Source of the DNA: Niastella caeni
GTDB taxonomy: Bacteria; Bacteroidota; Bacteroidia; Chitinophagales; Chitinophagaceae
Assembly: GCF_004834005.1 (NCBI RefSeq)
Contig: NZ_STFF01000001.1
Span: 929,347 to 993,346, forward strand
Direction of reading: 5' to 3'
DNA length: 64,000 bases
Under the pieces are notes generated by a model that worked only from the letters and a program-made list of their open reading frames with translations, did not search any database and was not told the DNA's origin. Of the stretch, positions 20,247-30,238 are shown one piece after another (position 1 is the stretch's first letter; each line of letters opens with the position of its first letter). A program made the translations under genes and the position numbers.

Positions 20247-21935
20247 ATGAAACCTTTACAATTTACAGGGTTTATTATAGCTGCTACAGTTATAATATTA
20301 CTGTTATCCAAAGTTCCTTTGCAGGCACAGGTTACATTGAGCGCTACCGGTTCGGGTAGTGCATATGACCTGATTGACTCAAAAGGATTTGGTAATGAAA
20401 ATCCCGATTGCGGGCATACTTCATTTGGCCCGCATGTTACCCAGGCATTTGATAATGCGCTGGGAAAATATGTTTTTGTATTTCACAGTCATGCTGATGC
20501 CGATGATGACCGTTGTACAAACGAAGACCGGGTTCGCATGGAAATCAAAGGCGGTTCAGGCTCTCCTGCCGATATGCAGCATACACAGGGACAAACGGCC
20601 TATTATCGTTGGAAATTCAAGCTGGATGCCGGTTTTATTCCTTCCAGCAGGTTCACCCATATTTTCCAAATCAAAGCAATAGAGGGCGATGCCGGTGCGC
20701 CGCTGATCACTATTACTCCCAGGGCTGGTAATCCGCAAAAGATCCAGATCATTCATAGTTCAGGAGAAGGAAGCGGTAGTTTGGGTACCGTTAAAGAAGC
20801 CGACCTGGCCCCATTTAAAGGAAACTGGGTTGAAGCTTACGTGAAATACAAAAGCAGTAATGGCAGTGCCGGAACATTTGAGATCACTTTAACGCGGGTA
20901 AGCGATGGCGCTGTTTTGCTTTCTTATACCAACAACAGCCTCGATATGTGGCGCGAAGGCGCAGATTACAACCGGGGCAAATGGGGCGTGTATCGTGGTA
21001 AAGCAGTTGTTTTACGTGATGAACAGGTGCGGTTCAATGATTTTTGTATTACCGAAAGCAGCGCCAGTCTTTGTCCCAGCGACATTGGCGGTAACCCCGG
21101 ACAAACAATTAATCTTTCACCGCAACACGATGCGTATGTACGGGATGGTACAAATGCTGCTATTACCCATGGTACAACAGATGCGGCCAACCTGATCACC
21201 AAAGTTGCTCCAACTGGTCAGTTGAACAACAACCGCGAAACGTATCTCACCTTTGATTTGTCTTCCCTTTCCGGTAATATTACCGGAGCTACTTTAAAAG
21301 TTTTCGGGCGTACCGAAAGCACCAGTGATGCCAATGTAGGCGTAGGCGCGTATGCCGTTTCCAACACTACCTGGACAGAATCGGCCATTACCTGGAACAA
21401 TAAACCAGCTTCCGCTTCTTCAGCCATTACCACTGCTACTGTTACTGATGCTACAGGCCGGTATTACAACTGGAATATCACCAGTTATATTCAGAGTGAA
21501 ATTGCAGCAGGCCGAACTAAAATTTCATTGGTACTGAAAAATCAACAGGAAACTTCAGGCCGCTTATTATGGAGTTCAAAAGAAACCGGCAGCAATGCAC
21601 CCCAGTTAACGATCACTACATCCTCTTCACTGGCGGCTGCACGAAAGGAAACAGACGAAGTAATAATTCCAACCACTATAACCAGCGGATTGAACAGTTT
21701 TCCCAATCCATTCAGGGAAAACAGCACCATTACATTTACGCTCGAAAAACCAGCATATACCCATCTTGCGGTGTTCGATATAGCCGGCAAACAGGTAGCC
21801 CTTTTAGTAAATGGCCTATTGCAACCAGGAAATCACAAAGCCATCTTTAATGCAAACCGCCTTTCTCCCGGCATTTACACACTGAAGCTACTATATAATG
21901 GCAAAATCATTACTAGAAAAATGTTGAAGAATTAA
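20247..21935 (+). CDS. Secreted polysaccharide-lyase-like protein with DNRLRE module and T9SS sorting domain
   Basis: I start at the ATG at 20247, which begins a proper signal peptide (MKPLQFTGFIIAATVIILLL to LQAQ); a longer frame from 20181 would put 22 residues before it. The first domain (about 30-270 of the longer frame) looks like a beta-jelly-roll lyase of the heparin-lyase/glucuronan-lyase type, with NEDRVRMEIKGG, YYRWKFKLDAGF, HIFQIKAI and the closing KWGVYRGKAV. A DNRLRE carbohydrate-binding type module follows (AYVRDGTNAAITHGTTDA to LLWSSKETGSNAPQLTI). The end is a type IX sorting domain starting FPNPFRENSTITFTLE. The substrate, perhaps an acidic polysaccharide, is inferred. It pairs with the next gene, whose second half has the same modules. 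Confidence 0.78.
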   Translation: MKPLQFTGFIIAATVIILLLSKVPLQAQVTLSATGSGSAYDLIDSKGFGNENPDCGHTSFGPHVTQAFDNALGKYVFVFHSHADADDDRCTNEDRVRMEIKGGSGSPADMQHTQGQTAYYRWKFKLDAGFIPSSRFTHIFQIKAIEGDAGAPLITITPRAGNPQKIQIIHSSGEGSGSLGTVKEADLAPFKGNWVEAYVKYKSSNGSAGTFEITLTRVSDGAVLLSYTNNSLDMWREGADYNRGKWGVYRGKAVVLRDEQVRFNDFCITESSASLCPSDIGGNPGQTINLSPQHDAYVRDGTNAAITHGTTDAANLITKVAPTGQLNNNRETYLTFDLSSLSGNITGATLKVFGRTESTSDANVGVGAYAVSNTTWTESAITWNNKPASASSAITTATVTDATGRYYNWNITSYIQSEIAAGRTKISLVLKNQQETSGRLLWSSKETGSNAPQLTITTSSSLAAARKETDEVIIPTTITSGLNSFPNPFRENSTITFTLEKPAYTHLAVFDIAGKQVALLVNGLLQPGNHKAIFNANRLSPGIYTLKLLYNGKIITRKMLKN

Positions 21936-21971
21936 ACAGATACACCTTATCGTCACCAACCATTTAACCAT

Positions 21972-24900
21972 ATGAGAAAAACAAACATCCTCAAAGCATG
22001 GCACGCATGCGTACAACTGTGCATTGCACTATTTTTATTATTGTCGCATACGCAGGGACAAACCCTGCCGGCCAATTTTCAACGTGTTCAGGTAACTGCA
22101 TCATTAAGTAATCCAACCGCTATGGCCTTTACCCCCGACGGCCGCGTTCTTATTTGCCAGCAGAGCGGCCAGTTACGGGTAGTAAAAAATGGCAGCCTTT
22201 TATCAACGCCTGCTGTTTCATTATCAGTAAACACCAGCGGCGAAAGAGGGCTGATCGGGGTGGCCGTTGATCCGGGCTTCACCACCAATCAGTACATTTA
22301 CCTGTATTACACCCATACCTCGGGGCCGCATAACCGCGTTAGCCGTTTTACCATGAGCGGTGATGTGGCAGGTTCAGAAACGCCTATCCTTGATTTACCT
22401 ACGTTAAGCGGCATTTATCACAATGGAGGTGGTTTAGCTTTTGGCAATGATGGCAAATTATATGTTGCCGTGGGCGAGAACCAGGTAGGCTCCAATTCGC
22501 AAAACCTGGATAATTACCTAGGTAAATTATTGCGCATCAATTCAGATGGTACGGTGCCAACGGGTAATCCATTTACAGGTAATGCCGCCCGCAGCAGGAT
22601 ATGGGCGTACGGATTGAGAAATCCATTTACCATTGCATCTGACCCGGTAAGCGGAAAGATCTTTGTGAACGACGTGGGCAATGCAACCTGGGAAGAGATC
22701 AATGACGCCACTGCCGGCGGACGCAATTTCGGCTGGCCCAATAAGGAAGGTATGTGCACCAGCGGATGTACGGGATTAACCAATCCCATTTATGTATATG
22801 CCACCAATAGAAATGATCCGCCACCCGCCGGTCAGGGCTGTGCCATTAACGGCGGTACGTTCTTCAATGGCGCTATCAGTAATTATCCTTCTACTTACAA
22901 CGGCCGATACTTTTTCCTGGATTATTGTGGTACATGGATCGATAATATCAATCCGGCTGTAGCTTCTCCAACCCGCAGCGGTTTTGGTACAGGTGTTGGC
23001 AGCGGATTAGTATATATTAAACAGGGAACAGATGGTAACCTGTATTATTTAAGCAGAAACAACAATGCCCTGTATAGAATTATTTACACTGGCACACGGG
23101 GGCCGGTGATCACCACGCAGCCGCAAAGTATTTCTGTATCGCAGGGTAATACGGCTACGTTCAGCGTTACCGCAACAGGTAATCCTGCTCCCACGTACCA
23201 ATGGCGAAGAAATGGCACCAACATTTCAGGCGCTACGTCGGCTACTTATTCTATTACCAATGTACAACCCTCGCATGCCGGCACGTACAGTGTGGTAGTC
23301 ACCAATAGCGCCGGTTCTGTTACCAGCAATAATGCAACATTAACCGTAACACAACCCAACACGGCGCCGGTAGCAACTATTACCAGTCCCGCCAATGGCG
23401 GTTCATTCAGAGCCGGTACAACAATTAGTTTCAGCGGTACTGCCACCGATGCGGAAGACGGCACGTTACCGGCCGCTAATTTCGAATGGTGGGTAGATTT
23501 TCATCATGCCAATCACATTCACCCGGGTCCGGCGATCTCGGATGGTGTTAACAGTGGTTCATTCCCTATAGATGCCGAAGGACATACCGAAACTGATATC
23601 TGGTACCGCCTGTACCTGGTGGTGCGTGATGCACAAGGCGCCCGTGATACAACCTATGTTGAAATATTCCCGGTACTGTCTACGTTTAACCTTCGCACAG
23701 TGCCATCGGGTTTGCAGATCCGGCTGAATTCTGTTCCCGTTACTACACCGTATACAACACCTTCTTTATCGGGCATGGTACGACCAGTAGAAGCGATATC
23801 GCCGCAAACAGTGAATGGCACTACCTACCTGTTCGATTTCTGGGAGCATGGCGGCACCGCATCTCAAAATATAACGATCACCGACAACGAAGCTACTTAT
23901 ACAGCTCATTACAAAGTGGCGCCTCCTGCTATTACCTATACACCTGTACACGATGCTTATGTGCGGGATGGCACCAATGCAGGAACCACCTACGGAACAA
24001 CTGATTCAACCCTGCTTATTACCAAGCTATCGCCCAGCGGACAATTAAACAATGCCCGCGAGTCGTACCTTATGTTTGATCTTACATCACTTACCGGTAA
24101 TGCAGCCTCAGTACAGTTGAGAGTGTATGGCAAGGTTGACCTTACCTCGGTGCCCAGCGTACCAGTTGGTGTATTCTCTGTAGCCAATACCACCTGGACG
24201 GAAAACACCCTTACCTGGAATAATAAACCGGCTACGTCAACAGCGGCGCTGGCTACAACAACCGTTACCAATACAGCCTTTACTTACTATACATGGGATG
24301 TAACCAATTATGTAAAAGCCGAACTGGCGGCCGGTCGAAAAAGAGTGGCCTTTGCATTGAAAAGCGGGCTGGCGCATGATCCGCGCATATTTTGGAACTC
24401 CAGTGAATTTGGCTCCAATCCGCCGCAATTATCAGTTATTGCCGATGGCGGCAATGCATTGCCTGTGGTGAATATTACATCGCCTGCCAATGGCGCGGTG
24501 TTTACGGCGCCGGCTACGGTTACCATTAATGCTACGGCAACCGATGGCGATGGCAGTATTAGTAAAGTAGAATTTTTCAATGGCAGCACCAAACTGGGTG
24601 AAGACAACACCTCGCCCTATAGCTTTACCTGGAACAGTGTAGCAGCAGGTTCATACAGCCTTACAGCCAAAGCTACCGATAATGCAGCCGGTGTTACTAC
24701 ATCTGCTGCTGTGGCTATTACGGTACAGGCTGCACCCGTGTGCGACCCGGTTACTGCGAGTGGTAATGATGGCAATGTGCCTGCCAATGTGCTCGACAAT
24801 GATCTCAATACCCGTTGGTCGGCTAACGGCGACGGCCAATGGATTCAATTCTGTTTGGCAAACACCGCCACAGTTACAGGCGTACAGATCGCCTTCTACA

Positions 24901-25421
24901 ATGGCAATACACGCACTTCTACCTTTGATGTATTAACAGGTACCGATGGTGTTAACTGGACTACCGCAGCAACAGGACTTGTAAGCAGTGGCACTACGCT
25001 GAACCTGCAAACATTCACCTTTGCAGCCCGTACCGCCAAATACGTTCGCATTGTAGGGCATGGCAACAGCGTGAACGCATGGAATAGTTATACAGAAGTA
25101 AGAATACAAACCAGTACCTTAACGCGGTCAATGACACCGGTAGAAACTTCTGTTGCCAATGTTTCAAAAGTAACATTGGGCAGCTATCCCAATCCATTCA
25201 GGGAAAGCAGTACCATTACATTTTCATTGCCAGTAGCTGGTCATACACAACTGGTAGCGCTTGATATGATGGGTAAACAGGTGGCGGTGCTGGTGAATGC
25301 CAATTTACCGGCAGGCAATCATCGTACAACCATTTCATCGCAGCAGTTGCCGGCCGGCGTATATCTGCTGAAACTGTTGTATAATGGAAAAGTTATAACG
25401 AAGAAGTTATTGAAAGAATAG
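21972..25421 (+). CDS. Secreted PQQ sugar-dehydrogenase-like multidomain protein with T9SS sorting domain
   Basis: A 1149-residue exported modular protein. The first domain (about 35-370) is of the glucose/sorbosone dehydrogenase type, a PQQ-binding propeller: FTPDGRVLICQQSGQLRVV, GLIGVAVDPGF, HNGGGLAFGNDGKLYVAVG and YGLRNPFTIASDP. It is followed by an immunoglobulin-like domain (about 375-462, TTQPQSISVSQGNTATF), a PKD/Ig-like stretch, a DNRLRE module (about 656-825), a further Ig-like domain (VEFFNGSTKLGEDNTSPYSF), an F5/8 type C discoidin-like domain (about 925-1055) and a type IX sorting domain (YPNPFRESSTITFSLP). It probably oxidises a sugar at the surface while binding polysaccharide. 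It starts 36 bp after the previous gene, so the two are likely co-transcribed. Confidence 0.85.
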   Translation: MRKTNILKAWHACVQLCIALFLLLSHTQGQTLPANFQRVQVTASLSNPTAMAFTPDGRVLICQQSGQLRVVKNGSLLSTPAVSLSVNTSGERGLIGVAVDPGFTTNQYIYLYYTHTSGPHNRVSRFTMSGDVAGSETPILDLPTLSGIYHNGGGLAFGNDGKLYVAVGENQVGSNSQNLDNYLGKLLRINSDGTVPTGNPFTGNAARSRIWAYGLRNPFTIASDPVSGKIFVNDVGNATWEEINDATAGGRNFGWPNKEGMCTSGCTGLTNPIYVYATNRNDPPPAGQGCAINGGTFFNGAISNYPSTYNGRYFFLDYCGTWIDNINPAVASPTRSGFGTGVGSGLVYIKQGTDGNLYYLSRNNNALYRIIYTGTRGPVITTQPQSISVSQGNTATFSVTATGNPAPTYQWRRNGTNISGATSATYSITNVQPSHAGTYSVVVTNSAGSVTSNNATLTVTQPNTAPVATITSPANGGSFRAGTTISFSGTATDAEDGTLPAANFEWWVDFHHANHIHPGPAISDGVNSGSFPIDAEGHTETDIWYRLYLVVRDAQGARDTTYVEIFPVLSTFNLRTVPSGLQIRLNSVPVTTPYTTPSLSGMVRPVEAISPQTVNGTTYLFDFWEHGGTASQNITITDNEATYTAHYKVAPPAITYTPVHDAYVRDGTNAGTTYGTTDSTLLITKLSPSGQLNNARESYLMFDLTSLTGNAASVQLRVYGKVDLTSVPSVPVGVFSVANTTWTENTLTWNNKPATSTAALATTTVTNTAFTYYTWDVTNYVKAELAAGRKRVAFALKSGLAHDPRIFWNSSEFGSNPPQLSVIADGGNALPVVNITSPANGAVFTAPATVTINATATDGDGSISKVEFFNGSTKLGEDNTSPYSFTWNSVAAGSYSLTAKATDNAAGVTTSAAVAITVQAAPVCDPVTASGNDGNVPANVLDNDLNTRWSANGDGQWIQFCLANTATVTGVQIAFYNGNTRTSTFDVLTGTDGVNWTTAATGLVSSGTTLNLQTFTFAARTAKYVRIVGHGNSVNAWNSYTEVRIQTSTLTRSMTPVETSVANVSKVTLGSYPNPFRESSTITFSLPVAGHTQLVALDMMGKQVAVLVNANLPAGNHRTTISSQQLPAGVYLLKLLYNGKVITKKLLKE

Positions 25422-25447
25422 AACGAGGACCTGCTATTTGCATAATT

Positions 25448-25484
25448 AAACCTGTAGGGTGGCATGCCCACCTTACAGGTTTTT
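25448..25484. terminator. Convergent bidirectional terminator
   Basis: An inverted repeat, AAACCTGTAGGGTGG and CCACCTTACAGGTTT around a short CATGC loop, ends in T on the plus strand and in T (from A) on the minus strand. It lies between two genes that converge, at stops 25421 and 25532, and can serve both. Confidence 0.75.
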
Positions 25485-25531
25485 AATATTAATATAAGTT
25501 ATCTATACATCAGGCTACTTACAAGCCTTAT

Positions 25532-28372
25532 TTATTTGGGACTATCCTTCTTTCCAAATTTTCTGGGGAAATAAGCGAATGTGAGCATAAAATATTGTTG
25601 CAATACATTTACATTTCCGAGGGTTAGGCTATTATTGTTACCGTAGCTGATAATACCTGTATTTTGATGTAACAGATCCAATGCGGAAAACTTTATCTCT
25701 GAAGTATTGCCTTTTAAGAACCTATATGCAACGCTTGCATTCCAAATAGTGAATTTAATATCCCTGGAATACGAAGTAATATTTTTGTTATAGGTAATAT
25801 TAGTGTTTACGGTAAAATTTTTTGGGAAATTTAAACTTGCACCGATTGCGGTATTAATAGCCGTACTTGTCAATTGATATTTATATACACCTGATTGATT
25901 TGATTTGTAAAAATTCAGGGTTTGTGAAAGGTTTAACGCCAGCAGATCTTTTAACGTATAGGTTAAATTAAGATTATAATTGTTGTTTAGGTTGTTCGAC
26001 AAAATTCGATCGCCATTTACGAAACTCGGCTGCTTGTTGATGTTTAATGACGCAAATGCTTTCATCTGCACCAGGTTTCCTTTAATCTTAAATGCTTTAT
26101 TCAGGTTCGCAAGCATATTAACATATCTATTCCCGGATACATTTACAGAATAATGAATATTTCTACCAAGATTATCAAACAGACTGCTGTCGGAAAAATT
26201 ATTGCGAACAGCACCTCCCTTTATTTCAATAAAATAGTTAAAAACATTCTTCGACTTGCTACTGGTATTTTGAATTGATAATTCCACCTCCTCTTTGTAA
26301 GATGGCTTTAAATCGGGGTTACCAAGATGCCGGTAAAAATTATTAGAACTATCAACTAAAGGTGCAAGTTGGTTAACCGTAGGATAATACGTTGATGTAT
26401 TGTAAGCTATAGTATAGGTAGTATAATGCTCTCCAAATTGATCATTCGTATAAGTTATGCTGGCTTTGGGTATGAATCGGTTATAAGAGTGATCAAAATT
26501 CTGAAAGCTCTTCCTTGCATCATTTCTCTGATTAAAAAACTGCTCTCTCGCTTCAATGTTTATGGCCAGTGTTTTTTGATATCTGTTAGAAAGCCCTTTT
26601 AAAAAAAATCTCGAGAAGTTAATACTTGGTATTTCCTCCACCGTACGATATCGACTATTATTGGTAAGGTAAGGGTTAACCAGTAACTGGCCTGTTCCGG
26701 CATCAAAATCATTTATGGCATTATTTTCTTTTTCCGTATTTATTTTTAAATAATTGAAAAAGGAAATCCTTATTTTATATAAGTTCATTCGCCCGAAAAG
26801 TAAACCGTTCAGGTTGTTATATTTAAATTCGATCAAATTCGATATAGATCGCATATTGGTTTCATAATTCCTGTCGAATTTTATGTTTTGTGAAGGGCGC
26901 AGTATCGATATGAAATCAGATTTTTTAGATTCTCTACTATCAACCTCATTATGAAAAAAGGTATAATCTATTTGAAAATCACCCGGAATGCGCGAAGCCC
27001 TGGAGTTGTCGGCTTTATTTTTGAAACCTGTTTTAAATGTAAAAGCATGGGTCTGGTTATTTATTTCATCTACAGTGCTATCCTGGCTTTGTTTACCCAG
27101 ATGGGTGCTTTCTGAGGCATTTGCCTGCCGGGTATAATTATAGCTTTTATTAATTCTGACAGAGGGCGAGATATAAAATTCGTTTCTACTTTTCTTTAAA
27201 TCATAATTTAAGTTTAGGTACTGGTCGGTATTGTCAACGATTTGTGCCAAATTACTTTTTTGATTCAAAATGCTATCTAGCCCTAATGTAATTACTGTTT
27301 GCGAATTTTTAATAAGGTTGCTTTTGCTGTCATTGATGAAATAGTCGGCACTCAAACGGTTGTTTTTATTGTATCCGGCATCAGGTATAAAATCGTGTTG
27401 AAAAGTTACCCCGCCCGACCGTGTGCTAAATATTCCCTGTTTGCCAAAATCGGGTTGAAATTCAATATTTGCGCCAACACCCTTAAAAGCACTATTGAGC
27501 ATAAGGGTATTTACGTCGGCGGCTATTTTATTAGTATTGTTTATGGAGCTTCCTGCACTGATTTGTGTACGCGGAGTAAACACATTAATCATTCCCTCCC
27601 CTAAATACCGATCATCTGTTCCATAGCCTGCCCCAATTTTTCCAAATAACCCCGATTTCTTATTTCTCTTCAACTTAATATTCACATTTGTAGTTGAATC
27701 TAACCGATTTTTCTCATTTACCTCTTTATATACCTGTATTTTATCTATGGCGTTTTTAGGTAAATTTTGTGTTGCAATCCTTGCGTCTTTAGTAAAGAAT
27801 GGTTTCCCCTCCACTAATACACTCTTCACGGGTTTTCCATTAACCGTTATCGTTCCATCGCCCCAAACAATAATCCCGGGTAATTTTCGTAGCAAATCTT
27901 CCACTACAGCATTGGCATCCAGTTTGAAAGCGTCGGCATTAAATTCCAGGGTATCTCCGTTCATCTGCATAGGCGGCTTGCGGGCAACAATAACTACTTC
28001 ATTTAGCACGTTGTCGCGTCTTATCAGGTAAAACGTGTCTAAAATTATTTTTTTAGCATCCGCCGGTATGCTGAACAGCTTATTGAAGTGCTTATAACCG
28101 GTGTAACTCACGCTAATCAACAACTGTTGTTCTCTAGGCAGCTTCCTGAAGTGAAATTCACCGAAACTATTCGACAACTGGTAGCTTAGCAGGCTGGTAT
28201 CTTTTGCTTTGTAAATGGATACTGTCGCTGATGGCAAAAAATAATGATACGCGGAATCTTTGATAAATCCCATCGCATAACCAGTAAATGTTGAATCTGC
28301 ACTCTGGGTGAACGCAGGTAAAAAATACAACAGTGAGAGGATAAGACTTGTAATTCGGCAATACCGCTTCAT
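25532..28372 (-). CDS. Outer membrane beta-barrel protein, TonB-dependent receptor-like
   Basis: A 946-residue protein of the Bacteroidota outer-membrane barrel family that lacks a classic SusC build. It has a signal peptide ending PAFTQS, a carboxypeptidase-regulatory-like domain (about 28-115), a plug-like region (LNEVVIVARKPPMQMNGDTL, VVEDLLRKLPGIIVWGDGTI, NAIDKIQVYKEVNEKN) and a long C-terminal barrel. It is the last gene of a tight minus-strand series, 4 bp after a beta-propeller gene. In that setting it may pass something produced or matured by the cluster across the outer membrane. Transport direction and substrate cannot be read from the sequence. Confidence 0.82.
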   Translation of the reverse strand: MKRYCRITSLILSLLYFLPAFTQSADSTFTGYAMGFIKDSAYHYFLPSATVSIYKAKDTSLLSYQLSNSFGEFHFRKLPREQQLLISVSYTGYKHFNKLFSIPADAKKIILDTFYLIRRDNVLNEVVIVARKPPMQMNGDTLEFNADAFKLDANAVVEDLLRKLPGIIVWGDGTITVNGKPVKSVLVEGKPFFTKDARIATQNLPKNAIDKIQVYKEVNEKNRLDSTTNVNIKLKRNKKSGLFGKIGAGYGTDDRYLGEGMINVFTPRTQISAGSSINNTNKIAADVNTLMLNSAFKGVGANIEFQPDFGKQGIFSTRSGGVTFQHDFIPDAGYNKNNRLSADYFINDSKSNLIKNSQTVITLGLDSILNQKSNLAQIVDNTDQYLNLNYDLKKSRNEFYISPSVRINKSYNYTRQANASESTHLGKQSQDSTVDEINNQTHAFTFKTGFKNKADNSRASRIPGDFQIDYTFFHNEVDSRESKKSDFISILRPSQNIKFDRNYETNMRSISNLIEFKYNNLNGLLFGRMNLYKIRISFFNYLKINTEKENNAINDFDAGTGQLLVNPYLTNNSRYRTVEEIPSINFSRFFLKGLSNRYQKTLAINIEAREQFFNQRNDARKSFQNFDHSYNRFIPKASITYTNDQFGEHYTTYTIAYNTSTYYPTVNQLAPLVDSSNNFYRHLGNPDLKPSYKEEVELSIQNTSSKSKNVFNYFIEIKGGAVRNNFSDSSLFDNLGRNIHYSVNVSGNRYVNMLANLNKAFKIKGNLVQMKAFASLNINKQPSFVNGDRILSNNLNNNYNLNLTYTLKDLLALNLSQTLNFYKSNQSGVYKYQLTSTAINTAIGASLNFPKNFTVNTNITYNKNITSYSRDIKFTIWNASVAYRFLKGNTSEIKFSALDLLHQNTGIISYGNNNSLTLGNVNVLQQYFMLTFAYFPRKFGKKDSPK

Positions 28373-28376
28373 CCGG

Positions 28377-29606
28377 TTATAAGTTTTCTTTGGGTTTTAA
28401 TTGTACAATAACCGGGTTTTGCTTTTTATTTCCGGTAGCAAAATATTTTTTCAACTCATCACTGAACTGAGCATTCCTGCCGGCAGTATTGAGGTGTGCC
28501 TGGAACATCGTCAAAGACGAATAGGAAGTATACAGATAATTTCCATCGCAGGCTAAAAAGTTTTTAACCATGAATTCAACCCCCTCATCCATTATGGGTA
28601 AAAAGCAGGATAGGCTGTCGGGTGTGATACGGCCCAGGGAAAGTAAATTATTTGATTGCAGATTATATATAAATGACTGATTCCTGTCAAACGCTTTTCT
28701 GCCCAGCCTGAAGAATAAATTATTGCCTATTTGATAAGTGTATGCTATATCAGAAATTTGTTGGGGGTAAGTTTCCAAATGCATAAACCTTTTGCCAATA
28801 TAAGATGCATTGGTAGTAAAATCGTCTGGGAGCGTATTGACCAAAGGGAAAACGCAACTAAACGCTTTTTGAACGGTGTCGGGGGTTAATCTGTAAATGC
28901 TGTAGTCGTATGGTCGGCAAAAGAAGATAGTTGAATTATTGCCCGATTCGTAGAATGGCTCGTGATCCGGGGCGGAGGCCTCCCGGCTTGGCAGCGGTGC
29001 TTTTTTCATATTATATGGAAAAAATGTAGCCGTTACTTTATTTTTAATTGTGTAAATGAGTTCATAATTCAAGGAATCTGGCCAACGCTCGTCTACAGAA
29101 TAATTGTGGTACACAACTTTATTCCCGGGGAATGAATGAAAAAAAATGTTTTTGGATCCTGCCGCTTCTTCCTTTAATTTCTTACCGTTAAAATCATAGT
29201 ACAAATAATATAAAGTGTTTTTTTTCCATTTATGTAACACGATTTGCTTTCTTTCTTTATTTATTACGCTATGAGCAAGGTTGGTGTTAATAACACTGCC
29301 TTGTAACTTGCAATGGAATTTCCCGTTTTTAAAGAATAATAATATACAATCGGTATCCCTGTCATAGATGATGAAATACTGATCAGTGACGTTTAGTTCA
29401 TTGACGTCTCCAAAAAGACTTTCTCTGGTAGTTTCAAGCGGGATGTATTTTACTTCGTTGAATACTTCTGAAGCGGTTCCGCCCATTGCGGAGGCGGGGT
29501 CTATCCGTAGTGTAGTTAAGGAAGTGGAACCCTGCGCATGAATGTTAACCGTGGCTAAGAGTAAACATGCTGCTGTTAATAAATAAGCTATATTCAAAGT
29601 ACGCAT
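28377..29606 (-). CDS. 6-bladed beta-propeller-like exported protein
   Basis: A 409-residue protein with a signal peptide (MRTLNIAYLLTAACLLLATVNIHAQG). The mature part starts FNEVKYIPLETTRESLFGDVNELNVTDQYFIIYDRDTDCILLF, the usual opening of Bacteroidota 6-bladed propeller proteins related to BF3164. Repeated YLYTSYS and LFFRLGR type strands follow. Function of the family is not known; propellers usually bind ligands or partners. The neighbours are a thioredoxin-like gene 1 bp upstream and the outer-membrane barrel 4 bp downstream. It shares its build with the product of the gene at 30239-31504, from which it probably arose by an old duplication. Confidence 0.75.
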   Translation of the reverse strand: MRTLNIAYLLTAACLLLATVNIHAQGSTSLTTLRIDPASAMGGTASEVFNEVKYIPLETTRESLFGDVNELNVTDQYFIIYDRDTDCILLFFKNGKFHCKLQGSVINTNLAHSVINKERKQIVLHKWKKNTLYYLYYDFNGKKLKEEAAGSKNIFFHSFPGNKVVYHNYSVDERWPDSLNYELIYTIKNKVTATFFPYNMKKAPLPSREASAPDHEPFYESGNNSTIFFCRPYDYSIYRLTPDTVQKAFSCVFPLVNTLPDDFTTNASYIGKRFMHLETYPQQISDIAYTYQIGNNLFFRLGRKAFDRNQSFIYNLQSNNLLSLGRITPDSLSCFLPIMDEGVEFMVKNFLACDGNYLYTSYSSLTMFQAHLNTAGRNAQFSDELKKYFATGNKKQNPVIVQLKPKENL

Positions 29607-29607
29607 G

Positions 29608-30231
29608 TTAAAATTTTGATGTTACTTCATCACAGTATGCCTGTGTTAAATCGGGTAAGGCTTTTTCAGCCAGGAAGACATTTGATATTCCGTTGGTCGA
29701 TTTGTCTGCCTTAAAATAGTACGGCGAATATAATTGCTCGATGGCTAATTTAACAGGAGCGGCCTCAGGAACAATATTGTATGCGTCGACTTCTATATTG
29801 TTTTCCTGTAGAAAGATCTTTAGCATTTTCATATTACTGAATGAAGCAAGGATAGCAACATTCTGCTTTCCTATTTTACCCGATATTTGCTTCATAAAAG
29901 AAAATTGTGATTTGACGCATTCCATACAATATGATTCCGCTATTCTAAAAACAATTTTTTTAGGCGAGTTTAAAAACGTTATGAAAGAAGCCTGTTTCCC
30001 GCTCGTGTCTTTTACAATAAGCTTATTTAAATCTAACGGAATGGATGAAACTTTACTCTGAATCATTAAATTATTGGCTAATGCCTTGTTTACTGTTTCC
30101 AGTCTTGCAATCGCGTGCGTCATTTTTTCCTTATCCTTCTCATTTTTCTTCCAATATAATAAAAATCCCAGTGAGATCAGTATTAATGAGCAACATAGAA
30201 ATATCGTTTTCATATTAACCTTTTTTTTCAT
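29608..30231 (-). CDS. Membrane-anchored thioredoxin-fold-like protein with CMEC motif
   Basis: A 207-residue protein with an N-terminal membrane segment (about 9-26, FLCCSLILISLGFLLYW) and a short charged stretch. A soluble part begins LNKLIVKDTSGKQASFITFL, as in the lead-in to AhpC/TSA-type thioredoxin folds. The pair Cys102-Met-Glu-Cys105 sits at the expected place for the redox CxxC at the start of a helix (FRIAESYCMECVKSQFSFMKQI). It would face the periplasm. The fold is inferred from pattern, since overall similarity to TlpA is weak. Sitting between two propeller genes and near a Cys-rich secreted protein, it could set the redox state or disulfides of that product. Confidence 0.65.
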   Translation of the reverse strand: MKKKVNMKTIFLCCSLILISLGFLLYWKKNEKDKEKMTHAIARLETVNKALANNLMIQSKVSSIPLDLNKLIVKDTSGKQASFITFLNSPKKIVFRIAESYCMECVKSQFSFMKQISGKIGKQNVAILASFSNMKMLKIFLQENNIEVDAYNIVPEAAPVKLAIEQLYSPYYFKADKSTNGISNVFLAEKALPDLTQAYCDEVTSKF

Positions 30232-30238
30232 TGATTAT

